Positions 16,082 to 24,700 of a DNA stretch of 41,735 nt are shown here, one piece after another. Source of the DNA: an uncultured Dysosmobacter sp. (GTDB lineage Bacteria; Bacillota; Clostridia; Oscillospirales; Oscillospiraceae); NCBI RefSeq assembly GCF_947631165.1, contig NZ_CANRKH010000024.1, positions 1-41,735 on the forward strand. Reading direction: 5' to 3'. Under the pieces are notes generated by a model. That model was given only the letters and a program-made list of their open reading frames with translations, was not told where the DNA came from and made no database searches. Within the stretch, counting starts at the first letter, position 1; every line of letters begins with the position of its first letter. Both the position numbers and the translations under genes were made by a program.

Positions 16082-17318
16082 GATGGCAGGCTTTTCCGAC
16101 AAGCAGATGTGGGTGATGTCCTGGTGGAAGCTGGAACGGTGGGAGGCCATCATCTGCGACGGAGCGATCCGCAGCGGAAAGACTTTTTCCATGGGGATGT
16201 CCTTTTTCATATGGGCGCAGACCGTGTTTACCGGCAGGCAGTTCGGTCTGTGCGGCAAGACCATCGGCGCTCTGCGGAGAAACCTGTTGACGGAGCTGAT
16301 TCCACACCTGCGGCGGTTGGGCATGACGGTGAGAGAGCGGCGGGCGGAAAATGTGATAGTGGTGCGGTACATGGGTCATGAGAACCAGTTTCTGCTCTTT
16401 GGCGGCCGGGACGAATCCAGCGCGTCGCTGATCCAGGGCAGCACTCTGGCGGGAGTCCTGCTGGACGAGGCGGCGCTGATGCCCCGGTCCTTTGTGGAGC
16501 AGGCCATTGCCCGGTGCAGCGTGCCGGGGAGCCGGCTGTGGTTCAACTGCAACCCGGAGGGGCCGCAGCACTGGTTTTACCGGGAGTGGATCCTGAAGGC
16601 GAAGGAGCGGCGGGCGCTGCATCTGCACTTCACCATGGAGGACAATCCGGCGCTGACGGACCGCATCCGGGCCAGATACCAGCGGGCGTATTCCGGCGTG
16701 TTTTACCGGCGGTTCGTGCTGGGAGAGTGGACCGCCGCCCAGGGACTGGTATATGACTTCTTTGACCCGGAGCGAGACGCGGCGGAAGCGCCGGCGGGGC
16801 CGTTTCAGGAATGGCGGATCTCGGTGGATTATGGCACGGTGAATCCGGCTTCCTTTGGCCTTTGGGGACGGAAGGACGGCGTCTGGTACCGGGTCAAGGA
16901 GTACTACTACGATTCCCGCCGGGAGGGTGCGCAGCGGACCGACGGAGAGTATGCCGACGAACTGGAACGGCTGGCGGAGGGCCGGACCATCCGGCGGGTC
17001 ATCGTGGACCCGTCGGCGGCCAGCTTCATCGAAGTCCTGCGGCGGCGGGGCTTTCCTGTGGTAAAGGCGGACAATGCCGTGACGGACGGCATCCGGATCA
17101 CAGCGGATCTGCTGCGGACGGGGAGGATCGTGATCTGCCGAAGCTGCGGAGACTGCCTGCGGGAGATGAGCCTCTACTGCTGGGATGAGGAGCACGGAAG
17201 GGATTCGCCCCGGAAGGAGCATGACCACGCCATGGATGAGATGAGATATTTCGCGGTGGATGTGGTGAGGGGCGAGCGGAGCGGCTTCGCGGCAGTAGCG
17301 GTAGAACGGCGGCCATGA
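16074..17318 (+). CDS. Phage terminase large subunit (XtmB-like)
   Basis: ATP-driven packaging motor and nuclease. In 414 residues the Walker A motif GAIRSGKT (30-37), Walker B VLLDEAA (acidic D131-E132), the FNCNPEGP coupling motif (about 157-164) and nuclease aspartates in VDYGT (D252) and VDPSAASF are all present, so it looks catalytically intact. It resembles PBSX-type large terminases. Its retention together with portal and capsid points to DNA packaging rather than a bacteriocin. Confidence 0.92.
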   Translation: MNEMAGFSDKQMWVMSWWKLERWEAIICDGAIRSGKTFSMGMSFFIWAQTVFTGRQFGLCGKTIGALRRNLLTELIPHLRRLGMTVRERRAENVIVVRYMGHENQFLLFGGRDESSASLIQGSTLAGVLLDEAALMPRSFVEQAIARCSVPGSRLWFNCNPEGPQHWFYREWILKAKERRALHLHFTMEDNPALTDRIRARYQRAYSGVFYRRFVLGEWTAAQGLVYDFFDPERDAAEAPAGPFQEWRISVDYGTVNPASFGLWGRKDGVWYRVKEYYYDSRREGAQRTDGEYADELERLAEGRTIRRVIVDPSAASFIEVLRRRGFPVVKADNAVTDGIRITADLLRTGRIVICRSCGDCLREMSLYCWDEEHGRDSPRKEHDHAMDEMRYFAVDVVRGERSGFAAVAVERRP

Positions 17319-17352
17319 GCGAGCGGAGCAGCGGAAAATGATGGGAGGGAGC

Positions 17353-18513
17353 ATGAAGGTGAAGTGGTTCAAGAAGGAGAAGGAGGCGGCGCTTCCGGCG
17401 GCGGTGCAGCTGCGTGACTGTGAGCACCATCCCTTTGGGATGCTGGGGGACTATGTGCCGCTGCGGAATGGAGAGACACGGCTTTACCGGGCTGTCCGGG
17501 AGGCGGTGCCGGTGGTGGACGCCGCTGTCTGCAAGATCATCCGCATGGTGGGCGGCGTGACGGCAAGCTGCGGAGACCCGGCGGCGGAGACGGCGCTGCG
17601 GGAATTTTTGCGGACAGTGCCGGTGGGACGGGGACAGTTTGGCGTCAACGCCTTTCTGGACAGCTATGTGGACTCCCTGCTGGTGTGCGGCCGGGCGGTG
17701 GGCGAGATCGTGCCGGCGGCGGGAAACCGGGACATCGGGGCGCTGCTGTGCGGCAGAGTGGAGGATATTGAGATCCAAGAGAGGGAGACACCCCTGACCT
17801 TTACCATTTGCGGACCCGATGAGCAGGGGCGGATGGCGGCGCTGCCCTATCAGGAGCTGCTGCTGTTTACGCCCCTCAACCCGGAGACGGGAAGCCCCTA
17901 CGGCGTATCCATGCTGCGGTCGCTGCCCTTTTTGGCGGATATCCTGATGAAAATCTACAACACCGTGGGCGTCAACTGGGAGCGGTGCGGCAATGTGCGG
18001 TTTTCCGTGACCTGCCAGGGCGGCGACGGCGTGAGCGCGGCAGAGCGGAGCCGCCAGCTGGCGGAGGAGTGGTCCCGGGCCATGCGGGAGACCCGAAATG
18101 GCAGTGTGCGGGACTTTGTGGCCGTGGGCGGCGTGGATATCCGGGTCATCGGCGGCGACGCACCCATCCTGGACAGCCAGGTGCCGGTGCGGCAGATCAT
18201 GGAACAGATCGTGGCAAAGACCGGCATCCCGCCCTTTATGCTGGGCCTGAGCTGGAGTTCTACTGAGCGGATGAGCGCCCAGCAGGCGGACCTGCTGACC
18301 ACGGAGATCACCGCCATCCGCCGGGGCCTGACACCAGTGCTGGAGCGGATATGCAGGCTGTGGCTGCGGATGCATGGATTTACCTGCGGCTTTGAGATCG
18401 TCTGGGACGACATCAATTTGCAGGACCAGGTGGAGGAGGCCAAAGCGGCGCTTTATCAGGAGCAGGCGAGAAGGCTAAGATTGGAAAACGACGCCATGGA
18501 GAAACAGCGGTGA
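17353..18513 (+). CDS. Phage portal protein (XkdE-like)
   Basis: Dodecameric ring at one capsid vertex, 386 residues. Portal features include VVDAAVCKIIRMVGG near the start, ILMKIYNTVGVNWERCGNVRF in the stem region, the long helix region RQIMEQIVAKTGIPPFMLGL and the C-terminal ERMSAQQADLLTTEI segment. GGGAGGGAGC supports ATG 17353 over 17338. It follows the terminase by 34 bases. Confidence 0.88.
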   Translation: MKVKWFKKEKEAALPAAVQLRDCEHHPFGMLGDYVPLRNGETRLYRAVREAVPVVDAAVCKIIRMVGGVTASCGDPAAETALREFLRTVPVGRGQFGVNAFLDSYVDSLLVCGRAVGEIVPAAGNRDIGALLCGRVEDIEIQERETPLTFTICGPDEQGRMAALPYQELLLFTPLNPETGSPYGVSMLRSLPFLADILMKIYNTVGVNWERCGNVRFSVTCQGGDGVSAAERSRQLAEEWSRAMRETRNGSVRDFVAVGGVDIRVIGGDAPILDSQVPVRQIMEQIVAKTGIPPFMLGLSWSSTERMSAQQADLLTTEITAIRRGLTPVLERICRLWLRMHGFTCGFEIVWDDINLQDQVEEAKAALYQEQARRLRLENDAMEKQR

Positions 18514-18578
18514 AAGAGGCCCCGGCGGGGCGGAAAAGCTTACAAGATGAAATATGGAATTGAGAAGGGGTGCGTGTA

Positions 18579-19421
18579 ATGGATATCCGGGAAGAGCTGG
18601 CAGATATCAACCGGTTCGCCAAGACGGAGCTGACGGCGGAGCAGGTATATGCCTTTTCCGTGCGGCTGTGTGACAACGAGGTAGACCGGGATCTGGAACG
18701 GTTCGACACGGCGGCCATGGAGCGGCTGGGAGAGCTGTTTTTGGGCAAGAGCGGCATATTTGACCACCAGTGGTCCGCTCAGGGGCAGACGGCCCGCCTC
18801 TATCGGACTGAGGTGGTGCAGGAACCGGCTGTGACGACGGCGGCGGGGGATGCGTATTGCTGGCTGAAGGGCTGGGCCTATCTGCTGCGGACAGAGAAGA
18901 ACCGGGAGCTGATCGCTGAGATCGAGGGCGGCATCAAAAAAGAGGTGAGTGTGGGTGTCAGTATGGGGCGGAGCGTGTGTTCCATCTGCGGCGCGGAGGC
19001 CGGAAGCTGCCAGCACGTCAAGGGACAGATATACGACGGGCGGATGTGTTTCACGGAGCTGCGGGACCCGGTGGACGCCTATGAGTGGTCCTTTGTGGCA
19101 GTGCCTGCCCAGCGGGGGGCAGGGATCCTGAAACGATTCGGCCAGGAGCGAGGCGACATGGCGGTGCTGGAAAAACAGGCGGCCCTGGGACGGAGATATC
19201 TGACGGAGCTGCGGCGGGAGGTGGTTCGTCTGGCCATGCTGGCGGATGACGGCCTGGACGGCCATGTGTTCGCCAAGGCGGCGGACCGGCTGGAGGAGCC
19301 GGAGCTGCTGGAGCTGAAGCGGGCCTATGGGGCCCAGGCCGCCCGGCGGTTCCCGGCGGCGCCCCAGCTGCGGGCAAGGCCCGCAGAGGCGCGGGGCGAT
19401 GAAACGGTGTTCCTTGTCTGA
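18579..19421 (+). CDS. XkdF-like prohead serine protease (S78-type)
   Basis: Probable capsid-maturation protease, 280 residues. Candidate catalytic residues are H63 in IFDHQWS and serine S124 or S128 in KEVSVGVSMG, the usual H...S spacing of phage S78_2 proteases. A cysteine/histidine cluster follows (C-x2-C-x6-C-x-H at about 134-146) and VDAYEWSFVAVPAQ near the C-terminal part. In PBSX-like clusters this gene lies between portal and capsid, as here. GAAGGGG precedes ATG 18579; GTG 18570 is possible. Confidence 0.75.
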   Translation: MDIREELADINRFAKTELTAEQVYAFSVRLCDNEVDRDLERFDTAAMERLGELFLGKSGIFDHQWSAQGQTARLYRTEVVQEPAVTTAAGDAYCWLKGWAYLLRTEKNRELIAEIEGGIKKEVSVGVSMGRSVCSICGAEAGSCQHVKGQIYDGRMCFTELRDPVDAYEWSFVAVPAQRGAGILKRFGQERGDMAVLEKQAALGRRYLTELRREVVRLAMLADDGLDGHVFAKAADRLEEPELLELKRAYGAQAARRFPAAPQLRARPAEARGDETVFLV

Positions 19422-19526
19422 CACGGAGACGGGTCAAAACACGGCGGCGCTGCCCGGGGCAAGGAATGCAGCTGTGTTTGGCTGGTAATCCGCAAAGAGG
19501 GACAACAACATAGAAGGAGGACAAAG

Positions 19527-19871
19527 ATGAAGGTTTCTTACGAGGGGATCGGCCAGTGGGCGGCGACCTTTGCCTGCAGTCAGACGGCCGAAGGCCAAAT
19601 GGTGAAGGTCAGCGGCAGCGGCGTGGTGAGCGGCTGCGCCGCCGGTGACAGCTTCTGCGGGCAGGTGCTGTCCGTAGGCAGGGATGGCATCGCCTGCGCC
19701 GTGGCGCTGGGCGGCATGGTGACCGCCGGATATACCGGCACGGCGCCCGCGGTGGGCTGGAGCGGACTGTCCGCCAATGGCCAGGGCGGCGTACAGGCGG
19801 ACGCCGCCGGACGGACCTATCTGGTGGTGGATGTGGACGAGAGCGGCGGCACTGTGACCTTTGCGCTGTGA
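19527..19871 (+). CDS. Small phage head protein, decoration-like
   Basis: 114 residues, glycine/alanine/serine-rich and all-beta in appearance, between protease and capsid. GFKVSGSG-like turns and repeated VxxG motifs fit a capsid decoration or head-stabilising protein of lambda gpD or DUF2190 type. The assignment rests on position, size and composition. GGAGGACAAAG precedes ATG 19527. The 105 bases before it hold no gene. Confidence 0.6.
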   Translation: MKVSYEGIGQWAATFACSQTAEGQMVKVSGSGVVSGCAAGDSFCGQVLSVGRDGIACAVALGGMVTAGYTGTAPAVGWSGLSANGQGGVQADAAGRTYLVVDVDESGGTVTFAL

Positions 19872-19906
19872 CACAGGGCCGGAAAGAATTGTGAGGAGGA
19901 GAAAAG

Positions 19907-20938
19907 GTGGCATATCATTTTGAGACCGTCAAGCTGGAGAAGGGCATGTATGGCCGCAGCGGCCGCACCTTTGCCCAGACGCTGGAGGAGCTGGATCCCA
20001 GCGAGCACTACAAGGGGACAGCCCTGGAGGGGCTGGATGCCTTCCAGCGTCAGCTGAAGCGATTTGACATCAGGGTGAAGGGACCGGGCAGCGACATGGT
20101 GGAGAAGTTCTTCCATACCACGGATTCTGCCGTGCTGTTCCCGGAGTTCGTGTCCCGGGTGGTTCGCCAGGGCATGGAGGAGGGCAGCATCCTGCCGGAG
20201 ATCACCGCTACGGTGACTCGATTCGACGGCATGGACTACCGCTCTATCGCTTCAGTGCCCGGCGAGGACAAGAAGCGGCTGCTGCGGGTCGAGGAGGGCG
20301 CCGAGATCCCCCAGACCACTATTCAGACCCAGGAAAACCTGGTGCGCCTGCACAAGCGGGGCCGCATGCTGGTGGCTTCCTATGAGGCCATCCGCTTTCA
20401 GCGGCTGGATCTGTTTTCCGTGACGCTGCGGCAGATCGGCGCGTACATTGGCCGGATGCATCTGGAGGACGCGGTGAAGGTGATCCAGGACGGTGACGGC
20501 AACGACAACGCCGCGGTGAAGTATGCGATAGGGACCAAGCCCATCTCCGGCACCAAGGGCGCGCTGAGCTATGAGGCGCTGCTGGACTTCTGGAGCCAGT
20601 TTGACCCCTATTCAATGAACACCCTGCTGGTGAGCGGCGACATGATGCTGGCCATGCTGAAGCTGCCGGAATTCCAGAATCCCTTGACGGGGCTGAATTT
20701 CCAAGGTACCGGCGCGCTGAGCAATCCCCTGGGCGCCAAGCTGCTGCGCACCAGCGCCCTGGGTGCGGGCACCATCATCGGCCTGGATAAGAATTACGCG
20801 CTGGAGCAGATCTGCGGCAGCGAGATCGCCGTGGAGTATGACAAGCTGATCGACCGCCAGCTGGAGCGGGCGGCCATCACCTCCATCTCCGGCTTTGCCA
20901 AGCTGTTCCCGGAGGCCAGCAAGGTGCTGACGGTGTGA
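19907..20938 (+). CDS. Major capsid protein (XkdG-like)
   Basis: 343 residues starting at GTG 19907 with GAGGAGGAG upstream. An N-terminal helical region (about 1-60) is followed by the HK97-type sequence VLFPEFVSRVVRQGMEEG, the ATVTRFDG strand, VASYEAIRFQRLDLFSVTLR spine and a C-terminal HELIX-poor GTIIGLDKNYALE segment typical of PBSX-like capsids. Length is close to PBSX XkdG (about 311). Structure of the shell cannot be told from sequence. Confidence 0.82.
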   Translation: MAYHFETVKLEKGMYGRSGRTFAQTLEELDPSEHYKGTALEGLDAFQRQLKRFDIRVKGPGSDMVEKFFHTTDSAVLFPEFVSRVVRQGMEEGSILPEITATVTRFDGMDYRSIASVPGEDKKRLLRVEEGAEIPQTTIQTQENLVRLHKRGRMLVASYEAIRFQRLDLFSVTLRQIGAYIGRMHLEDAVKVIQDGDGNDNAAVKYAIGTKPISGTKGALSYEALLDFWSQFDPYSMNTLLVSGDMMLAMLKLPEFQNPLTGLNFQGTGALSNPLGAKLLRTSALGAGTIIGLDKNYALEQICGSEIAVEYDKLIDRQLERAAITSISGFAKLFPEASKVLTV

Positions 20939-21007
20939 CGGCGGTCCACATGAGCGGCGGGGCGGAAAGCCCCGCCGCCGGAGAAAAGGCGGAGAGGAGC
21001 GGGTGAT

Positions 21008-21364
21008 ATGGAGGAGCGTATCCAGATCCTGGCGCGAGCTATCGCCGGGGAACAGGCGGACGAGACGCTGCTGGGAACGCTGTGCGCACTGGCGGCGGAG
21101 CGGTGGCGACTGCGGCTGCGGCAGGGAGTGACGGCGGAGGACTGCGGCGACGCTTTTTGCTGCGCGGCGGCCTATACTGCGGCGGCAGATCTGGCGGTGG
21201 GCTGCGGGGTACAGGACGTGGAGTCCTTTACGGCGGGACAGGTGTCCGTCCGGCTGCGGGAAACGTCCGCAGGAACAGGATTGGCCCTGCGGCAGGCGGC
21301 GGAGCGGCTGATGGCCCCCTATGTGGAGGCTGGAGATATCAGCCTGCGAGGCGTGCGGGGATGA
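21008..21364 (+). CDS. Head-tail connector/head completion protein (XkdH-like position)
   Basis: 118 residues, helical, with a hydrophobic core and an alanine-rich centre (CCAAAYTAAADLAVG). Size and place after the capsid gene fit a gp6-like head completion protein. Not recognised by a specific motif. The stop overlaps the next ATG by 4 bases (ATGA). Confidence 0.6.
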   Translation: MEERIQILARAIAGEQADETLLGTLCALAAERWRLRLRQGVTAEDCGDAFCCAAAYTAAADLAVGCGVQDVESFTAGQVSVRLRETSAGTGLALRQAAERLMAPYVEAGDISLRGVRG

Positions 21365-21672
21365 AGAAATGGATCGAGGCCGTGCTGGAGCGGTACGGCC
21401 AGACGGTGACGCTGGAGCGGCAGCAGCGGACGGCGCAGGCGTTTTTGCAGCCGGTGACTGTGCAGAATGAGCGGACGGCGGAGGACTTTCCTGGGATCGG
21501 ATGGCTGGATGGGCGGCTGTGGCTGTATCTGGGCACGGCGGAGCTGGAGACAGGGGACACGCTGGCGTGGAACGGCATGAGGTTTCGGGTCCGGAGCTGC
21601 CGGGCCTGGGCTATCGGTGGGACAGTGCTGTACTGGTGGGCGTCCCTGGAGCGGGAAAAGGAGACGGCATGA
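21361..21672 (+). CDS. Head closure-like phage protein
   Basis: 103 residues beginning MKKWIEAVLERYGQTVTLER, then a beta-rich part with GDTLAWNGMRFRVRSCRAW, the usual look of a head-closure (gp16-like) protein that reads as an SH3-type fold. ATG 21361 overlaps the previous stop and its own stop overlaps the next start, so it is translationally coupled on both sides. Confidence 0.6.
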   Translation: MKKWIEAVLERYGQTVTLERQQRTAQAFLQPVTVQNERTAEDFPGIGWLDGRLWLYLGTAELETGDTLAWNGMRFRVRSCRAWAIGGTVLYWWASLEREKETA

Positions 21673-22163
21673 AGGAATTGACGCAGGTGCGGGACGCGGT
21701 GACTACCGCTCTGGCAGCAGCCGGGCTTCCGGCGCTGGCGGCCTTTCCCGACCAGCGGGCCGAGCGGTATCCCGGCGCGGTGGCGGCGGTGAGCGTGGGC
21801 GCGGCGGAGGGCAGGGCCGTGGGATTCTGCGATTATCTGGGAGAGGTCTATGACGAGGCGGCCGGGATCTGGCGGGAGGTATACGGCAAGCAGCTGGAGG
21901 GCGATATCAGCCTGGAGATCCGGGCGGGGCGGGCTGCAGACTGCGAAACGGGCTGTGAGACGGCCTCCGCCGTGCTGCTGAGCGGCCTGCCCAGCGGCAT
22001 CCGGCCTGGGGAGCTGCGCTGGGAGGCCATTGCCTGGGAGAAAAGCACCGGGATGTTTCTGCGGCGGGGCGCGCTGCGGTGTCAGGCGGTGTTCACTGCC
22101 CAGACAGGTGAGGACGGCGAGACCTTTTTGGACTTTATTTTGAAAGGAGTCATCCGAAATTGA
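21669..22163 (+). CDS. Tail completion/terminator-like protein (XkdJ-like position)
   Basis: 164 residues, start ATG 21669 overlapping the previous TGA. Sequence includes VRDAVTTALAAAGLPALAAFPDQ, a segment common in tail terminator proteins that cap the tail tube, and a C-terminal strand-rich part. It ends four bases into the sheath gene. Position between head closure and sheath fits a tail terminator. Confidence 0.6.
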   Translation: MKELTQVRDAVTTALAAAGLPALAAFPDQRAERYPGAVAAVSVGAAEGRAVGFCDYLGEVYDEAAGIWREVYGKQLEGDISLEIRAGRAADCETGCETASAVLLSGLPSGIRPGELRWEAIAWEKSTGMFLRRGALRCQAVFTAQTGEDGETFLDFILKGVIRN

Positions 22164-23221
22164 ACGAGAGCAAGCATGAGAGACCGGGGGTCTACTCGTC
22201 CTATGACGCGTCGGCGGTGGTGTCCGCCGGACAGGGCGGCAGGACCGTGGGCGTGGCGGCCAAGGCGGTCCGGGGTACAGTGGGCGAGGCGGTGACGCTG
22301 ACCGGATATGCCGCCGGTGCAGCAATCTTCGGCGAGGACACCACACAGGGAATGAGCACGATCCTGCGGCTGCTGTTTGCCAACGGAGCGTCCACAGTGG
22401 TGGCGGTCCGGGTTGCAGAGGAAGGCGGACTGACGGATTACCAGGCGGCTTTTGAAGCCCTGGGGAAAAAGGACATGCAGGTGGTGGTGTGCGACAGTGC
22501 GGACCTGACGGTACAGCAGGCGCTGAGAACGGCGGTGGAGACAGCTTCCGCCGCCCGCAGAGAACGCATCGCCGTGGTGGGGGGCAACAGCGATTCTGCT
22601 GCCCAGCTGGTGGAGCGAGCCAAGGCCCTGAACAGCGAGCGGATGGTGCTGGTGGGACCTGACGGACTGGATGCGGCGGGAGAAGCTTTGCCGGGCGTGT
22701 TCACGGCGGCGGCTGTGGCGGGAGTCATCGCCGCCGGACGGGATCCGGCGGTCCCGCTGAACGGCGCGGAGCTTTTGGGATTGGGCGGCCTGCGGGAGGA
22801 CTACGGCGACAACGACGTGGATCTGCTGGTACGGGGCGGCGTGACGCCCCTGGAGAGCGTGGGAGGCGTGATCTCCCCGGTGCGGGGCATTACCACCCGG
22901 ACCATGACCGGCGGCGCAGCGGATACCACCTGGCGGGAGCTGACCACCATCCTCATCGTGGACGACATCATCCCGGCGGTGCGGACAGCCCTGAGGAGCA
23001 AATTCGCCAGGGCGAAAAACACTGCCCGCGGGCGCAGTGCCATCCGCTCTCAGGTGATCGTGGAGCTGGAGAAGAAGCTGGCGGCGGAGATCATCGACGG
23101 CTACGGCGACGTGACGGTGCGGGCCTCTGACGACGACCCCACGGTGTGCCTGGTGGAGTTCGGCTTTGCAGTGGCCCATGGACTGAACCAGATCTATCTG
23201 ACCGTGCATATCACGGTTTAA
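22160..23221 (+). CDS. Contractile tail sheath protein (XkdK-like)
   Basis: The 353-residue protein starts at TTG 22160 (GAAAGGAG upstream) with ERPGVYSSYDASAVVSAG, the usual first strand of phage sheath proteins. The middle contains IAVVGGNSDSAAQLVERAKAL, and the end has VTVRASDDDPTVCLVEFGFAVAHGLNQIYLTVHI, the characteristic sheath C-terminus. At 353 residues it is shorter than PBSX XkdK (466), like minimal sheaths of clostridial contractile tails. Its presence shows a myovirus-type contractile tail. Confidence 0.9.
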   Translation: MNESKHERPGVYSSYDASAVVSAGQGGRTVGVAAKAVRGTVGEAVTLTGYAAGAAIFGEDTTQGMSTILRLLFANGASTVVAVRVAEEGGLTDYQAAFEALGKKDMQVVVCDSADLTVQQALRTAVETASAARRERIAVVGGNSDSAAQLVERAKALNSERMVLVGPDGLDAAGEALPGVFTAAAVAGVIAAGRDPAVPLNGAELLGLGGLREDYGDNDVDLLVRGGVTPLESVGGVISPVRGITTRTMTGGAADTTWRELTTILIVDDIIPAVRTALRSKFARAKNTARGRSAIRSQVIVELEKKLAAEIIDGYGDVTVRASDDDPTVCLVEFGFAVAHGLNQIYLTVHITV

Positions 23222-23233
23222 CAGGAGGGGCTT

Positions 23234-23623
23234 ATGGAAGCGAGAGGATTTCCCACCAGCGCGGATATCTATCTGGAGCTGGAGGGCAAAAAGGTGGCGG
23301 TGGTCCAGAGCTATACGGCCAGGGCCAGCAAGTCCTCCAGAAGCGTGGAGGCCTTTGGAGAGAGCGAGCCGGTGGCCACTATCGAGGGACAGAAGCAGTA
23401 TACCCTGGAGCTGACCAGACTGTACGCCACCGAGGAGGCGGCGTCCGATGGCATCAACTTCTACGATTTGCAGGATTTTTCCCTGGTGATCTGCAAGCCG
23501 GACAGGAAGATCATTTACAGCGGCTGCCAGTGGAGCGCAATCCAGGAAGAAGGCCATCTGAACGCCATGGTGGCGGAAAAGGTGACGGTGGTGGCTGCCA
23601 AGCGCATTGAGACCACGGCATGA
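23234..23623 (+). CDS. Tail tube protein (XkdM-like)
   Basis: 129 residues with an N-terminal GFPTSADIYLELEGKKVAVV, then EGQKQYTLELTRLYA, a beta-hairpin pattern typical of tail tube subunits, and NAMVAEKVTVVAAKRIE at the end. It follows the sheath by 12 bases with AGGAGGGG upstream. The stop overlaps the next start (ATGA). Confidence 0.85.
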   Translation: MEARGFPTSADIYLELEGKKVAVVQSYTARASKSSRSVEAFGESEPVATIEGQKQYTLELTRLYATEEAASDGINFYDLQDFSLVICKPDRKIIYSGCQWSAIQEEGHLNAMVAEKVTVVAAKRIETTA

Positions 23624-23925
23624 GAGCGATCGAAGAGCTGCGGCCCCTGACCGCCGGACGGCTGCTGACCCTTTGGCGCGAAGCCAGGGAGGCGGGCGAG
23701 GACGCGCTGGAGCGGACGCTCCGATGCAACGGAGCGGTGCTGGCGGAGACCTGCTTTTTTCAGGGAGCGCCGGTGTTTGAGAACGGGGAACAGGTGCTGG
23801 AGGAGCTGACGGGCATGGAGATGGAAGGATTGCTGCGGCGGCTGGCGGCGGGGGGGCAGCCTCCCGCTGCCGGGGAAAATCCGGCCTTTGACGAAGCCCG
23901 GTTCGACACGCTGCGGAAGGAGTAA
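23620..23925 (+). CDS. Tail assembly chaperone-like protein (XkdN-like)
   Basis: 101 residues, helical, with LTAGRLLTLWREAREAGEDA and LEELTGMEMEGLLRRLAAGG. Size and place after the tube gene fit the XkdN family, which in full phages guides the tape measure into the tail. It ends with TAA at 23923-23925 and is in the same reading frame as the next gene, so readthrough or reinitiation could link them. Confidence 0.65.
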   Translation: MRAIEELRPLTAGRLLTLWREAREAGEDALERTLRCNGAVLAETCFFQGAPVFENGEQVLEELTGMEMEGLLRRLAAGGQPPAAGENPAFDEARFDTLRKE

Positions 23926-23928
23926 AGG

Positions 23929-24441
23929 GTGGATTACGCATGGGAGGAGCTGCTGCGGCAGCACAGAGCCTTGGCGGCGCTGATGATCGGCGGGCGCGGA
24001 GAAGAGCCGGAGGAGACGGCGGAAGTTGGCGGACACGGCGGCACGGATCGGGCAGAGGCTCCGAGACCAGCGGAGATCGGTGGGGCGGCCTGGGACCGGC
24101 CGGAGGATGAAGCGCTGTCCTTGGCTCCGACGGATACCACCGCGCGCCCCTGGCGGGAGATGGCGCACCGGCGGCAAGCCGCCGGTACAGAGGCGAAAGG
24201 GACAGAACGCACGATGGAAGTCCGGGAACGGCAGAAGCGCAGCCGCGGCGCCGACGGCGCGGGGACTGTCCGGCAGGCGGCGGTCCTAGGCAGAGAGACG
24301 GGGGCCGTACCCGCCCGGACAGCGGCGGAGCCGGCAGTCTTTCTGGCGTCCCATGGGGACGGCGCTGTCAGCGCACAGGCGGTCTCCAGAGCCTTTCAAA
24401 GGGATGCCCGGCGGTATGATGGCGGATTTACCCTGTACTGA
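23929..24441 (+). CDS. 170-residue low-complexity protein in the tape-measure slot
   Basis: No family recognised. Starts at GTG 23929 with GGAAGGAG just upstream, in the same frame as the previous gene and separated by one TAA and one AGG. It opens with a helix WEELLRQHRALAALMIGG, runs through a charged, arginine/glutamate/alanine-rich middle without hydrophobic segments, and ends in a motif AVSRAFQRDARRYDGGFTLY. A normal tape measure is 600 to over 2000 residues. If this is the tape measure, the tail would be extremely short; it may instead be a chaperone partner. Confidence 0.6.
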   Translation: MDYAWEELLRQHRALAALMIGGRGEEPEETAEVGGHGGTDRAEAPRPAEIGGAAWDRPEDEALSLAPTDTTARPWREMAHRRQAAGTEAKGTERTMEVRERQKRSRGADGAGTVRQAAVLGRETGAVPARTAAEPAVFLASHGDGAVSAQAVSRAFQRDARRYDGGFTLY

Positions 24442-24700
24442 GGCGCGGCGGAGCGCCATCAGCGGAAGCGGAGCGCTTCCGGTATAGTCAGCGCAGTTGA
24501 AAAAGGGCTTTTGCTCCTTTTCAACCGGCGGACCAATGGTCCGCCGGCGCGCAAGGCGCGGATGCGTTTCCTATGAAGTCAGGCACAGAGGACCGCATAT
24601 GCAGCATGCAGCGCTGCACAGCAGCGTTGCAGGGAAAAGAATCCAGAGGATTCTTTTCAACTGTGCCGACGATGAAACCAGTGAGAAAGGGGGCGTGGGC
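24442..24700. repeat. 260-base stem-loop array where a tape measure gene is normally found
   Basis: No coding signal. Perfect or near-perfect inverted repeats follow one another: 24442-24457 (5 bp), 24464-24480 (7 bp), 24496-24525 (10 bp with one bulge), 24525-24547 (10 bp, CCGGCGGACC), the 12-base palindrome TGCAGCGCTGCA (24607-24618) and 24634-24658 (11 bp, GAAAAGAATCC). Base use shifts between AT-rich and GC-rich blocks. It resembles the hairpin tract at 2383-2708 in architecture, not obviously in sequence. Confidence 0.7.

Noticed and set aside
22082..23941. A 619-residue minus-strand open frame across the sheath and tube genes
   Set aside because: Antisense to well-supported phage genes, rich in H/R/Q/P as expected from a shadow of GC-rich codons, with no ribosome site.
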